Shown here one piece after another: positions 24,950 to 32,797 of a DNA stretch of 64,000 nucleotides. Numbering within the stretch: position 1 is the stretch's first letter; every line of letters starts with the position of its first letter. A model generated the notes under the pieces. It saw only the letters and a list, made by a program, of their open reading frames with translations, was not told where the DNA came from and did no database searches. A program made the position numbers and the translations under genes. The stretch is from Neobacillus sp. YX16 (GTDB lineage Bacteria > Bacillota > Bacilli > Bacillales > Cytobacillaceae), in NCBI RefSeq assembly GCF_030123505.1, contig NZ_CP126115.1, positions 2,928,001-2,992,000 on the forward strand. Direction: 5' to 3'.

Positions 24950-25873
24950 TTAATTTATTCTAATCTGGTCTTTATGTTTTTCTACAAACTCTCTAAATGA
25001 AGTTAATTTGATATTGTAAGTTTTCAACAAATCAATATCTACATTATAACCAGCTACGTTATCCCATTGCTGACCTCGTATACTTAATGGATGATTTCCT
25101 TGCTCTTCTGCTTCTTCAATACTAAGTGTTGAGATTTTAATCTCTTTTCCTGTTACCTCCGAGATGATCTCGGCAATTTTATTATATGACAGCGATTCGG
25201 CAGCTAACTCAATATTATGTTCATTGAATTTTTTAGGGTTTGCAAAGGCAGCACAAACAAAAGAAGCAATATCTTCAGCTGCAATGTGATCTATACGTGT
25301 ATCCGCAAACACAACAGATTTTATTTCCCCCTGTGTTAAATGAGGAAACATGAACTCAGCTTTTTCAGTGAAATTCTCCATAATAAATGCTGGTTTCACG
25401 ATAGTCCATGAAGAAAAGCCTGATGAACGAACAGCTTCCTCTATATCCCACTTATCTGTCCAATATTTTTCAAACCAATAACCTGTTCCCCATTCCGGGA
25501 ATTCAGTGTATCTGCTTGTGGCTGCAACGGAAGTATGCACAAATTGTTCTACGCCACTTTTTATTGCACTTTGGATTAATGCAAAAGCCTGTTTTCTCTC
25601 TCTATCCGTTTCAATGGTATCCACTCCAGAAATCGGCACAGAAAAAACAGCATCGACATTTTTCATAGCATTTTCCAAAGAAGATGGGTCATCGAAGTTA
25701 CCTACTACAGCTTCTGCCCCTTTATGAATAAGTGCCTGGGCTTTAGAAGAATTTTCATCTCTAACTAAAATACGAACTTTAAATCCCTGTTTTAATGCTT
25801 CATTTGCTACAACACCGCCTTGTAATCCAGTAGCGCCCGTAACTAAAATCAATTTTTGATTGTTTGAATGCAT
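24950..25873 (-). CDS. NmrA-family NAD(P)-binding protein
   Basis: 307 residues. N-terminal Rossmann motif VTGATGLQGGVV (about residues 10-21), NADP-favouring Arg in RILVRDENS, and VVGNFDDPSSLENAMKNVDAVF are typical of NmrA/HSCARG-like atypical SDRs; the Tyr/Lys catalytic pair of classical SDRs is not evident. Such proteins sense or reduce with NADPH. TTTTTAG-rich upstream; AAAGGTG ribosome site. Upstream (25874-26379) lies a long gap and then an HxlR regulator, a frequent partner of NmrA-type genes. Confidence 0.85.
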   Translation of the reverse strand: MHSNNQKLILVTGATGLQGGVVANEALKQGFKVRILVRDENSSKAQALIHKGAEAVVGNFDDPSSLENAMKNVDAVFSVPISGVDTIETDRERKQAFALIQSAIKSGVEQFVHTSVAATSRYTEFPEWGTGYWFEKYWTDKWDIEEAVRSSGFSSWTIVKPAFIMENFTEKAEFMFPHLTQGEIKSVVFADTRIDHIAAEDIASFVCAAFANPKKFNEHNIELAAESLSYNKIAEIISEVTGKEIKISTLSIEEAEEQGNHPLSIRGQQWDNVAGYNVDIDLLKTYNIKLTSFREFVEKHKDQIRIN

Positions 25874-26379
25874 GTTTATATCACCTTTCGAATGTAGATT
25901 TAAGTTTTTTTAACTGTAGATTTTCAATTTGGCGTGTTTTTGCCTCCTCAAAATTCTCTCCAACATTTACCATAATTCCGATGAAAAATTTTCACTTCCT
26001 TTGGGTTTAAAACAATTTCATTACATACTTTATTTAAATTGTTTCTGTTTGCTGACGACCTGATTCATTATCACAACAATCGAATATATCCTAGAGGTAT
26101 CATTGCTGCTAATTGGAAATCCTCTTAAACTCCACCAGCTGGAGATAAAAGGTTGACCCTGGGCAGAGGGTAGAATTGTTATACGGATGATGTTATTTAT
26201 TGAGTGTTAAAACAACCCCAATTTTTTCAGTTTCTCGAACAATTTTTAGAATTATAGTAAATGTGGTAATATAACTTTATTATTTACAAACGATAATAAC
26301 AAGTACTATCTTTTTTAATAGATACTATCATTTTTGGTAGTAATGAGATGTTAACCTGTTATTTTAGGAGGAAAACTTA
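25874..26379. promoter_or_regulatory. divergent NmrA/HxlR intergenic region
   Basis: About 500 bp without an intact gene. ACTATC occurs repeatedly at 26301-26341 (TACTATC, then ATACTATC, then inverted GGTAGTA), a plausible HxlR operator near its own promoter. An isolated ACCCTGGGCAGAGGGT palindrome at about 26155-26170, preceded by TTGACC, looks like a MerR-type promoter, but no intact gene follows it. Confidence 0.4.
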
Positions 26380-26706
26380 ATGACTAAAAATACTAAATAC
26401 TACACACCTGACTGTGGTTTAGCAAAAGTTCAACAAATGTTAGGAGGTAAGTGGAAACTGGTACTACTATGGTATCTTTCAGAGAAGCCAAGACGATTTG
26501 GGGAGATCCATCGATGTTTTCCTGAAATTACTCAAGCCATGTTGACCAAGCAGTTGAGAGAATTAGAGCAGGATAAATTAATCCATCGTGAAGTGTTCAA
26601 GCAAGTCCCACCTAAAGTAGAGTATTCCTTAACAGATTTAGGATTAAAATTCTTCCCAATTATAAAAGCAATGAATGATTGGGGAGAGGAAAATCTAGAG
26701 GATTGA
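26380..26706 (+). CDS. HxlR-family transcriptional regulator
   Basis: 108 residues spanning one HxlR winged helix: CGLAKVQQMLGGKWKLVLLWYL, RRFGEIHRCFPEITQAMLTKQLRELEQDKLIHREVF, VEYSLTDLG. The Cys near residue 12 is the conserved redox/aldehyde-sensing cysteine of several HxlR proteins. AGGAGG precedes the ATG. It probably controls the divergent NmrA-type gene via the repeated ACTATC sites upstream. Confidence 0.9.
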   Translation: MTKNTKYYTPDCGLAKVQQMLGGKWKLVLLWYLSEKPRRFGEIHRCFPEITQAMLTKQLRELEQDKLIHREVFKQVPPKVEYSLTDLGLKFFPIIKAMNDWGEENLED

Positions 26707-26792
26707 TATTTTTCAAATAGCTAACTCTCATTGGAAAATAAACCACGCTATAGTTTGTTTGACGAGTTCTTTAAAATATTTTATTATTCTAA

Positions 26793-26878
26793 TTCCTTAT
26801 TGAAGTATTGGGGATTAGAGTTAAAAATATATAGCTGTCATTATGGCAGCTTTTTTTGTTTTTTTTAACTGAGAGCAT
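26793..26878 (+). repeat. attC-like repeat, degenerate
   Basis: Left arm CCTTATTGAAGTATTGGGG, hairpin AGCTGTCATTATGGCAGCT with T-run (26833-26858), right arm not clear. Confidence 0.55.
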
Positions 26879-26913
26879 TTCCTTGTAACTAGAACAATTT
26901 AAATAGACAAAGA

Positions 26914-26960
26914 TGTGAAAACATTCTCTTAAACTAAAGGGGCAGCATTCATAAGTGTGG
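26914..26960 (+). repeat. attC-like hybrid arm
   Basis: GATGTGAAAACATTCTCTTAAACTAAAGGGGCAGCATTCATA joins a left-arm start (GTGAA, CTTAAACTAA) to a right-arm end (GGGGCAG) without a hairpin, like the product of recombination between two arms. Confidence 0.5.
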
Positions 26961-26972
26961 GTGAAAATGGTT

Positions 26973-27075
26973 AGTTTGTGAATTGTTACACTTAAACTAT
27001 CGGGTGCTTTAGCAAAACAAGAAATAATAATAAATACACAAAAGAAACACCGTGCTAATTACGGTGTCTTTTTGT
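26973..27075 (+). repeat. attC-like repeat, left arm plus hairpin
   Basis: Long-form left arm (GTTTGTGAATTGTTACACTT, AAACTATCGGGTGC), then hairpin ACACCGTGCTAATTACGGTGT with T-run (about 27047-27073). Confidence 0.6.
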
Positions 27076-27204
27076 GTGCGATTTAACCCGTTATTTCCCC
27101 AACTATCTTAAGTTACCTTGGAGAGACCTAGATTAAATAAGACAAAGGAAAAAGCACCCCCTGAAGCGTATATTAATAATACGTAACTCAGGAGGTGTTT
27201 TCTT

Positions 27205-27519
27205 ATGGGGAAGAAAATTGCATATTCAGAAGAAGTTAAAAGGGCAGTTGTTGAGATGAAGTTAAGTGGTGAGTATTCTAATCGTGAAATTATGGACAAG
27301 TTTGGTATCACCAATGTTACACAGGTTAAAAGGTGGGTGAAGTGGTATTGTGAAGGGCAACAATATCGCTTAGCACAAGGGATTGGTAAACAATACAGTT
27401 ATGGTAAAGGTGCTGAGGAATTATCCGAAAATGAGCAATTAAAAAGAGAAAATGAGTTCTTAAAGGCACAATTAGAAATTTTAAAAAAGTACCAAGAAAT
27501 CGAGAGGAGTTGGTTCTAG
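27205..27519 (+). CDS. IS3-family OrfA (helix-turn-helix)
   Basis: 104 residues. HTH_28-type domain (AVVEMKLSGEYSNREIMDKFGIT) followed by a leucine-zipper-like coiled coil (ENEQLKRENEFLKAQLEILKKYQ). CAGGAGGTG precedes the ATG. Near its end, TTAAAAAAGTACC offers an A6G slippery run for the -1 frameshift that makes the OrfAB transposase in this family. The downstream OrfB is truncated. Confidence 0.85.
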   Translation: MGKKIAYSEEVKRAVVEMKLSGEYSNREIMDKFGITNVTQVKRWVKWYCEGQQYRLAQGIGKQYSYGKGAEELSENEQLKRENEFLKAQLEILKKYQEIERSWF

Positions 27520-27899
27520 AAGCTGTAATCGACTTAGTAGAAAAATTAAAAGATAAAAATAGTGTAGCTTTACTTTGTAAATCTTTAGAAATACCTAGAT
27601 CAACTTACTATAGGTGGAAAAATCAGAAGTCAAAAGGTAAAACTGAACTTGAAGAACAAATTTTTGAAATTTGTAAACGTCATAAATTTCTAATTGTCCA
27701 TCGGACAGTCAGAGCCTGGCTAAATCGTGATTATAAGAGAAAGGTTAATCGTAATACTGTACAACGGATCATGCAAAAATATAATCTGCAATGCCGGGTT
27801 AAGCCCATGATGGAACATATAATAATAGAAGATGATTTAGGAAAGGGAAATTGGTTCTTGAAATATAATGTAATTGAAATAAAAAGAAGCATAATTTAG
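27510..27899 (+). pseudogene. IS3-family OrfB, truncated
   Basis: The first ~97 codons are the HTH_21 part of OrfB (EAVIDLVEKLKDKNSVALLC, STYYRWKNQ, VQRIMQKYNLQCRVK). Homology stops near 27806 and the DDE integrase core is absent; the last ~30 codons (MEHIIIEDDLGKG...) are unrelated. It overlaps OrfA by 10 bp in the -1 frame. A terminator-like hairpin (AAAAGAAGCAT / ATGCTTCTTTT, 27882-27910) ends the locus. Non-functional. Confidence 0.8.
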
Positions 27900-28030
27900 A
27901 TGCTTCTTTTGCGGGTAAAGTAGATGTCCTCCTCAATAATATTTAGGCTAATCTAATTTTATAATGAACTGCCAAGTGTTAAATATTAAAATTATATTAG
28001 CTACCTTCTAAAGAAGACTCTATGATTCTT

Positions 28031-28053
28031 CCCATTTAATTAAAGATGGGAGG
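28031..28053 (-). terminator. terminator-like hairpin for the glycine-rich gene
   Basis: CCCATTTAATTAAAGATGGG dyad just beyond the stop of the minus-strand gene at 28059; the T-run is weak. Confidence 0.4.
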
Positions 28054-28058
28054 GTAAT

Positions 28059-29165
28059 CTATATACCAAAAAAGATTATGGTTACCTGGCCGTTCCCAGT
28101 GCCAGCGTCAGCCATACTGAATTGGTTTGTTCCGTTATTTTGGGAACCGCCGCCGCCGCCGCCGCCAATATCCACAATAGTACCGCCGCCGCCGCCGCCG
28201 CTAAAACCGCCGCCGCCACCGCCAGAAAAAATGCTTCCGCCGCCGCCACCGCCAAAGCCGCCATTATGAGTTCCATTTTGTCCTGTACCACCTGCACCGC
28301 CAGCAAAGATTGATGTCCCACCAGTAGCTACTGCACTATTTTGACCATTTCCTAAAGGTGGCGGGTTAATCCCTGCACCTCCAGCACCAGCATTCAGAGT
28401 TGGATCCTGGGTCCCACCGTTACCACCAGAGCCACCGGCGGAACCGGGATTTCCACTAGTGCCGCTACTTGTAAGTGACGCATCAACTCCATCATTTCCG
28501 ACCGCTATACTGGCGCCGCCGCCGCCGCCAGCTGCAACCAGAAGGTTAGCTGCAGTGATAGATCCGGCGCCCCGCCAAACAAAACTGCCCCCTCCGCCGC
28601 CGCCGCTAGTAGTACCAGGGAAATCTCCAGGCCCTGTTTGCCCCTGTTGGCCTACCAGTATACTCAGCGTTTCTGAAGGTGTCACAGGGAAATCACCACG
28701 GATTAATGCACCTTGTCCATTATTAGAAGTTCCTGTTCCTCCCGCGGCACCTATTGCCTCGATTCTCGCTAGAGTTGCACCTGCAGGGACAGTAATTGTT
28801 TCAATAACACCTGTAAAGTTAAAAATTTGTTGTGATAAAAGAACAGGTGGAAGATTTGGAATAAGATCCAACACATTTTCAAACTTGAACTCTAGAAGCA
28901 TTTCCTTTTTAATAACGTCCCTAAGAGTTCTTCGAACACTGGTGTTGACATCAAGCAGATCTCCTACTGAAACCTCCGCAGGTGAAAATGTGACGCCTGT
29001 ATCATCTAATGTTCCTAAAACAAATTGAAGCTTCTCAGCTTCTGCATTCATGATGTGAGCCAGCGCTAATTCTTCCAAAGCAATGGAACTTAGAAGCAAA
29101 GGAACTGTTTGTCCAACTGTAACCGATATTAACGGAGTGATATTGGGAATATTAGGGAAAGACAT
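28059..29165 (-). CDS. glycine-rich, probably spore-surface protein
   Basis: 368 residues. The N-terminal ~110 residues (SFPNIPNITPLISVTVGQTV, SSIALEELALAHIMNAEAEK, then LGTLDD) match a helical domain common at the start of Bacillus spore-coat/exosporium-associated proteins. The remainder is a Gly-rich beta domain (GGGGGGSFVWRGAG..., AGGGGGAS, repeated GGxGG) like the glycine-rich domains of secreted eukaryote-like proteins, ending NGQVTIIFFGI. GGC-rich codons create local (GCC)n runs of much higher GC than the surroundings. AAAGGAG before the ATG. Spore location is inferred. Confidence 0.75.
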   Translation of the reverse strand: MSFPNIPNITPLISVTVGQTVPLLLSSIALEELALAHIMNAEAEKLQFVLGTLDDTGVTFSPAEVSVGDLLDVNTSVRRTLRDVIKKEMLLEFKFENVLDLIPNLPPVLLSQQIFNFTGVIETITVPAGATLARIEAIGAAGGTGTSNNGQGALIRGDFPVTPSETLSILVGQQGQTGPGDFPGTTSGGGGGGSFVWRGAGSITAANLLVAAGGGGGASIAVGNDGVDASLTSSGTSGNPGSAGGSGGNGGTQDPTLNAGAGGAGINPPPLGNGQNSAVATGGTSIFAGGAGGTGQNGTHNGGFGGGGGGSIFSGGGGGGFSGGGGGGTIVDIGGGGGGGSQNNGTNQFSMADAGTGNGQVTIIFFGI

Positions 29166-29245
29166 TTTTGAATTCTCCTTTCAAGCTTTGTTTTATTTAA
29201 CAACACTTTTATAATTCTATATAGAATATTCATATAGTGATAAAA

Positions 29246-29386
29246 GGACTAGGTTGTATTCCTAGGGCAAACGATGATTTTATTGCCGAAGGCCATGCTT
29301 ATTTTAGTAATTTTGCTGCTCTCCTTAGTAGTGATGCTCAAGCCTATTTTAGAGGATTACCATGGAAAAACTCTCCTCACTTTTAA
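29246..29386 (+). pseudogene. C-terminal fragment of an unrecognised gene
   Basis: An open frame of 46 codons without a start: GLGCIPRANDDFIAEGHAYF, SNFAALLSSDAQAYFRGLPW, then KNSPHF and TAA. Composition is protein-like, and it ends just before a repeat, where unit genes normally end. Family not recognised. Confidence 0.45.
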
Positions 29387-29400
29387 GTTTAAAGAGTTTA

Positions 29401-29490
29401 GGATTGTGAAAAATTGTACTAAAGTTACGGGTGCGTTAATTGATTAACGCATTTTTTTGTTGAAGTTATTATACGAACGTTTCAGGATTG
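29401..29490 (+). repeat. attC-like repeat
   Basis: Long-form left arm (GGATTGTGAAAAATTGTACT, AAAGTTACGGGTGCG), hairpin TGCGTTAATTGATTAACGCA with seven T, weak right arm TTGAAGTTATTATACGAACG. Confidence 0.6.
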
Positions 29491-29784
29491 TTTAATAAAA
29501 ATTGAAAAGTAGGAAATACTAATACCTTAAATTTAGAATAGAATTGAGGCAAAAAATTGGTATTTTTGATACGTTTAGTAATTGTCCTAATCTTGTTAAA
29601 TTGTTACCCAATGCCTTCTTTCAGGTGACAGCGTGACAGAAAGTTCAAGAACTGACGGTTTTTGCTACATTAGCCAGCAATTTGTTTTGATTTATAAATA
29701 CTCCTTTACAAGAATATTCTCTGTGTGTGGTATATTGAATCAGAAGAAAAAGTTTATTATATAAAAGGGGTTGAAATAGAAATT
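29491..29784. other. gap, no intact gene
   Basis: AT-rich. A promoter-like TTTACA...TATTGA and AAAAGGGG ribosome site near 29765 serve the pseudogene at 29785; nothing else was recognised. Confidence 0.3.
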
Positions 29785-30126
29785 ATGAACGAAGAGGTTA
29801 CGAACTTTATTTAGAATTTGGGAACACCTTGGCAAATTGAACTCTCTAACCGTTTGAGAGAGATGGTCCACCAAACCATACCCATGGTTGAAGAGCGTAT
29901 TCAATACAAGAAGCCTCATTTTCTGAAGAACGGTCACTATGCAGCGGTGATTTCCCCATCGAAGAATGCGATCGCTTTCATGATTATGAATGCGAAAGGA
30001 CTAGAATTCCTGAAGGGCTTCGAGGGTCCGGAGGAACGCAAGTGGATCAAAATTAAAGAGGGAGATACTCCTGACTACACACTACTATCTACTCTGCTCA
30101 CTCAGGCCACCGAATCACTCCAGTGA
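29785..30126 (+). pseudogene. DUF1801-family protein with internal amber codon
   Basis: From ATG 29785 (AAAAGGGG upstream) the frame reads MNEEVTNFI, TAG (29812-29814), then NLGTPWQIELSNRLREMVHQ and MVEERIQYKKPHFLKNGHYA to the natural end at 30126. DUF1801 (YdhG-like) proteins are small; B. subtilis members include an iron-chaperone-like protein. A single nonsense codon at position 10 breaks it. An alternative TTG start at 29818 would drop a few residues and could rescue a shorter form. Confidence 0.7.
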
Positions 30127-30201
30127 AGCTTGAGCATTTGGATCAATACTTGGTGATTCAGAAATAATGAAAAAAAAATAAAAACTGATCAATTAACTAT
30201 C

Positions 30202-30246
30202 AAGACCCCTGTCTAAATAGTAAAAAGTAATTTGACAGAGGTCTTT
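30202..30246 (+). terminator. intrinsic terminator
   Basis: AGACCCCTGTC paired with GACAGAGGTCT and TTTTC; ends the DUF1801 unit. Confidence 0.65.
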
Positions 30247-30395
30247 TCTTTGTTCAAATCCTTACATGAATGTTAATAATTAAGATATGGACTCCCTAAT
30301 CACGGAAATTTTAATACACCGTTTCTGTCCATTTCACATTTTCACTTATTGTAACGCGTCCGTTGTAATAAAAAATAGTAGTGTAGGATTTTTTT

Positions 30396-30450
30396 ATTTA
30401 GATCTTTAGCAGTCGGGCGCTTATCTTTAATAAGAGGGCGTCTTTTTGTA
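30396..30450 (+). repeat. attC-like repeat, degenerate
   Basis: Left arm TCTTTAGCAGTCGGGCGC, hairpin GCGCTTAT / ATAAGAGGGCGTC with T-run; right arm not recognisable. Confidence 0.45.
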
Positions 30451-30495
30451 ATGCCTCAACACATTTAAGAGATTGATCTTGTAGGGTAATGAAAA

Positions 30496-30542
30496 GATTG
30501 TGAAGATTTCCACTTAAACTATTGGGTGCGTTAGTTTAAGAC
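30496..30542 (+). repeat. attC-like left arm
   Basis: GATTGTGAAGATTTCCACTT, then AAACTATTGGGTGCGTTAG and TTTAAG, directly upstream of the GNAT gene ribosome site; no hairpin or right arm. Confidence 0.6.
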
Positions 30543-30558
30543 TAGAGGGGCTGCTCTA

Positions 30559-31122
30559 ATGAAGATAATTGGAGAAGATAATGTGAAGATAGATATGGTA
30601 TTTGATTATGAGATAGGTAATGATTTAACTTCAAATATACAAGAATTGTTAAGCGAATGTTTTCAAGAAGACTTTCCAAAAAACAGAATTTATTTCAAAC
30701 AATTACCTCATTTTAGATTTGTAGTTTTTAACGACAAAAATCAACTTGTAGGACAGGTAGGAATAGATTACAGAGTGATGAATCTTAACGGAAATCCTAT
30801 AAGAGTGCTTGGTCTAATTGATTTATGTGTCACCCAAAACACTCGCTCACAGGGGATAGGTTCGATGTTACTTTTAAAAATTGAACAGTTTTGTTGCAAT
30901 AGAAATATTGATTTTTTATTGTTATTTGCTGACAACAAAACGTTGTATTTAAAAAATGGGTACAAGTCAGTTACGAACAAATGTAAATGGTTAAAAATTG
31001 ACCATATAAGTCAAATTACAAGGGATATAGGTTATGAAGTAATTGATGGATTAATGATTAAAGAAGTTGGTAAGTCTGGTTGGAGCGAAGGAGATCTAGA
31101 TTTTTTAGGCTATCTTTATTAA
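30559..31122 (+). CDS. GNAT-family N-acetyltransferase
   Basis: 187 residues, ATG after AGAGGGGC. The GNAT acetyl-CoA motif is clear: LGLIDLCVTQNTRSQGIGSMLLLKIEQF, with V-Q-G-I-G (RSQGIGS) near residues 95-105, followed by FLLLFADNKTLYLKNGYK. The acceptor is unknown. Its stop codon TAA overlaps the start of the repeat (TATTAAGCT) that is interrupted by IS110. Typical single-gene unit. Confidence 0.85.
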   Translation: MKIIGEDNVKIDMVFDYEIGNDLTSNIQELLSECFQEDFPKNRIYFKQLPHFRFVVFNDKNQLVGQVGIDYRVMNLNGNPIRVLGLIDLCVTQNTRSQGIGSMLLLKIEQFCCNRNIDFLLLFADNKTLYLKNGYKSVTNKCKWLKIDHISQITRDIGYEVIDGLMIKEVGKSGWSEGDLDFLGYLY

Positions 31123-31246
31123 GCTACCATGAAAATTAACTTCTGTGACATTCGAAAAATGGCAATACTTAAATAGACGCAGCTCATTCATCTTTTTAAA
31201 AGGGGAGAGCGTCTGATCTTTGGTGGTTATATATTTGTTTAGTGGA

Positions 31247-32464
31247 TTAGGAAGCCTCTGTTATTGTAACTGTATAACCTAAGTTTTCTAGTCTTCGAAC
31301 CGAATGGCGTACAATTGAAACCTGTCTTTGTTTATCGAAGTAGTCTTCGCCTAAGTCTACATACATTTCTTTTCTAGTTAACAGGTAATATGCGATTCGC
31401 AATATCGCATGGGCAACTACTATAGCTGCTCTTTTTTTGCCTTTTCGTCCTGCTGTTCGACGATACAATGCACCAAGATAGTTTTTTGAACCCCTGACTG
31501 ATTGAGCTGCTTCAGTTAATGCTGATCTTAAATACTTATTTCCTTTTTTAGTTTTAGTTGATTTTCTTTTCCCAGCACTTTCATTATGTCCAGGTACTAG
31601 GGCTGCCCATGAACAAAGATGAGCCGCAGTTGGAAATTGTTTTTTAACATCAGTACCGATTTCAGCTAGGATTTGTTCAGCCATTCTTCTGGCGATTCCA
31701 GGAATCGAATCCAGTCTTTCAATATCTTCTTCATAAGAGCTAACTCGTTTGGCTATCTCTTGATCTAACATTTCAATTTGCTCAGTTAGGAAATCAATGT
31801 GAGTTAAAATCGTTTTGAGCATTAATCGTTGATGTGGGTTAACATAGCCCTGAAGTGCTAATTCAAGTTCTTCTTTTTTCTTTTTCATTGTACGACGAGC
31901 GAAGTTTGCTAGTTTCTCAGGATCATCCTCGCCATCGGCTATAGCTCGAAGCATATCCTTTGAGGAAACACCCATAATATCAGATACAACTGAACCGAGT
32001 TTGATATTGGCTCCTTCTAAAACTTTTTGAACCCGATTATGTTGTCTTGCACGTTCTTCTATAATACTACGGCGATAACGGACAAGTTCTCGAAGTTCCC
32101 TTTGAGTCCGATTTGGAATGAAACTAGCTTTGAGTAAACCATGGCGAAGAAGTTGTGCAATCCATTCGGCATCTTTAACGTCGGTCTTACGACCTGGGAG
32201 TGCCTTCATATGTTGGGCGTTCACAACTAAAAACTCAATTCCTTCAGATTCTAGTAGATTAACAATAGGTTTCCAATAAACACTTGTACTTTCCATTGCG
32301 ACATGGGTGCATTGATGTTCCTTAACCCAGTCTATTAACTTGAGTAGAAAAACTGTTTTTGTAGAAAACGTTTGAATCTCCTTTCCATCAGGTGTCAAAA
32401 TACACGCAGTGATATTATCCTTATGAACATCCATACCACATGCTCTTTCAATGATTACATCCAT
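31247..32464 (-). CDS. IS110-family DEDD transposase
   Basis: 405 residues, full length. RuvC-like catalytic acids: [12 protein letters not shown] (Asp), [12 protein letters not shown] (Glu), [14 protein letters not shown] (two Asp). The C-terminal Tnp20 domain has [17 protein letters not shown], and [21 protein letters not shown] contains the serine region used in strand exchange. AAAGGAAG precedes the ATG. IS110 enzymes are guided by a bridge RNA encoded by the element. It appears functional; 90% or more identical to the remnant at 36615. Confidence 0.92.
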   Translation of the reverse strand: MDVIIERACGMDVHKDNITACILTPDGKEIQTFSTKTVFLLKLIDWVKEHQCTHVAMESTSVYWKPIVNLLESEGIEFLVVNAQHMKALPGRKTDVKDAEWIAQLLRHGLLKASFIPNRTQRELRELVRYRRSIIEERARQHNRVQKVLEGANIKLGSVVSDIMGVSSKDMLRAIADGEDDPEKLANFARRTMKKKKEELELALQGYVNPHQRLMLKTILTHIDFLTEQIEMLDQEIAKRVSSYEEDIERLDSIPGIARRMAEQILAEIGTDVKKQFPTAAHLCSWAALVPGHNESAGKRKSTKTKKGNKYLRSALTEAAQSVRGSKNYLGALYRRTAGRKGKKRAAIVVAHAILRIAYYLLTRKEMYVDLGEDYFDKQRQVSIVRHSVRRLENLGYTVTITEAS

Positions 32465-32724
32465 TGAAGTTCTTCCTTTCTAGGCTTGTAAGATTGGGGG
32501 CTGGTGCAACAATCAGAATAAGGATTAATCTACCATGAGTGCTTCCCGTAAGGGAGCGACAGTTTGTGATGCACCATGGTCGTTGGAGTCAGACTAACGG
32601 ATGGGCTCTAACGCACCAAACTTAAACGACCTTCCTCTCCCAGCCTTAGAACAAGTATGGACGGATTCAATACATTTTCATTCTTTGTGGTGAAGAGCTT
32701 TTTTTTAGCGATTCATGGATGGCT
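32465..32724 (-). ncRNA. candidate bridge RNA of IS110 element (copy 1)
   Basis: A structured region upstream of the transposase, where IS110-group bridge RNAs lie. On the + strand it contains CTAACGG at 32594-32600. This equals the reconstructed insertion site CT (31134-31135) joined to AACGG (32725-32729). The equivalent segment in copy 2 reads CTATCGG and matches its own different site. Conserved hairpins (GTGCTTCCCGTAAGGGAGC; the TGCACCA regions) flank it. Confidence 0.55.
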
Positions 32725-32797
32725 AACGGGTCCGATAGCTGAATTGGGAGTTGTCGATACGGCAGCTCTTATTGCTTATTGTGCTAACGGGGCAGGT

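Larger units (their letters stand above)
31136..32724 (-). mobile_element. IS110-family insertion sequence, intact copy
   Basis: The ends were defined by comparison with the deleted copy at 36388-37540: both start after ACT/GCT with CCATGAAAATTAACTTCTGT and end TTCATGG-TGGCT. CT is present at both junctions (AG on the transposase strand), the expected two-base core. The transposase is on the minus strand with a ~260 nt non-coding segment before it. Confidence 0.85.

Noticed and set aside
26150..26185. MerR-type promoter (TTGACC with ACCCTGGGCAGAGGGT)
   Set aside because: The dyad and long spacer fit, but no MerR gene or intact downstream gene is present, so it is mentioned only inside the intergenic entry.
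28078..28321. Open frames of poly-Pro and poly-Ala on the strand opposite and in other frames of the glycine-rich gene
   Set aside because: They are mirror readings of GGC-rich glycine codons, with no ribosome sites; the glycine frame has a start, a ribosome site and a known N-terminal domain.
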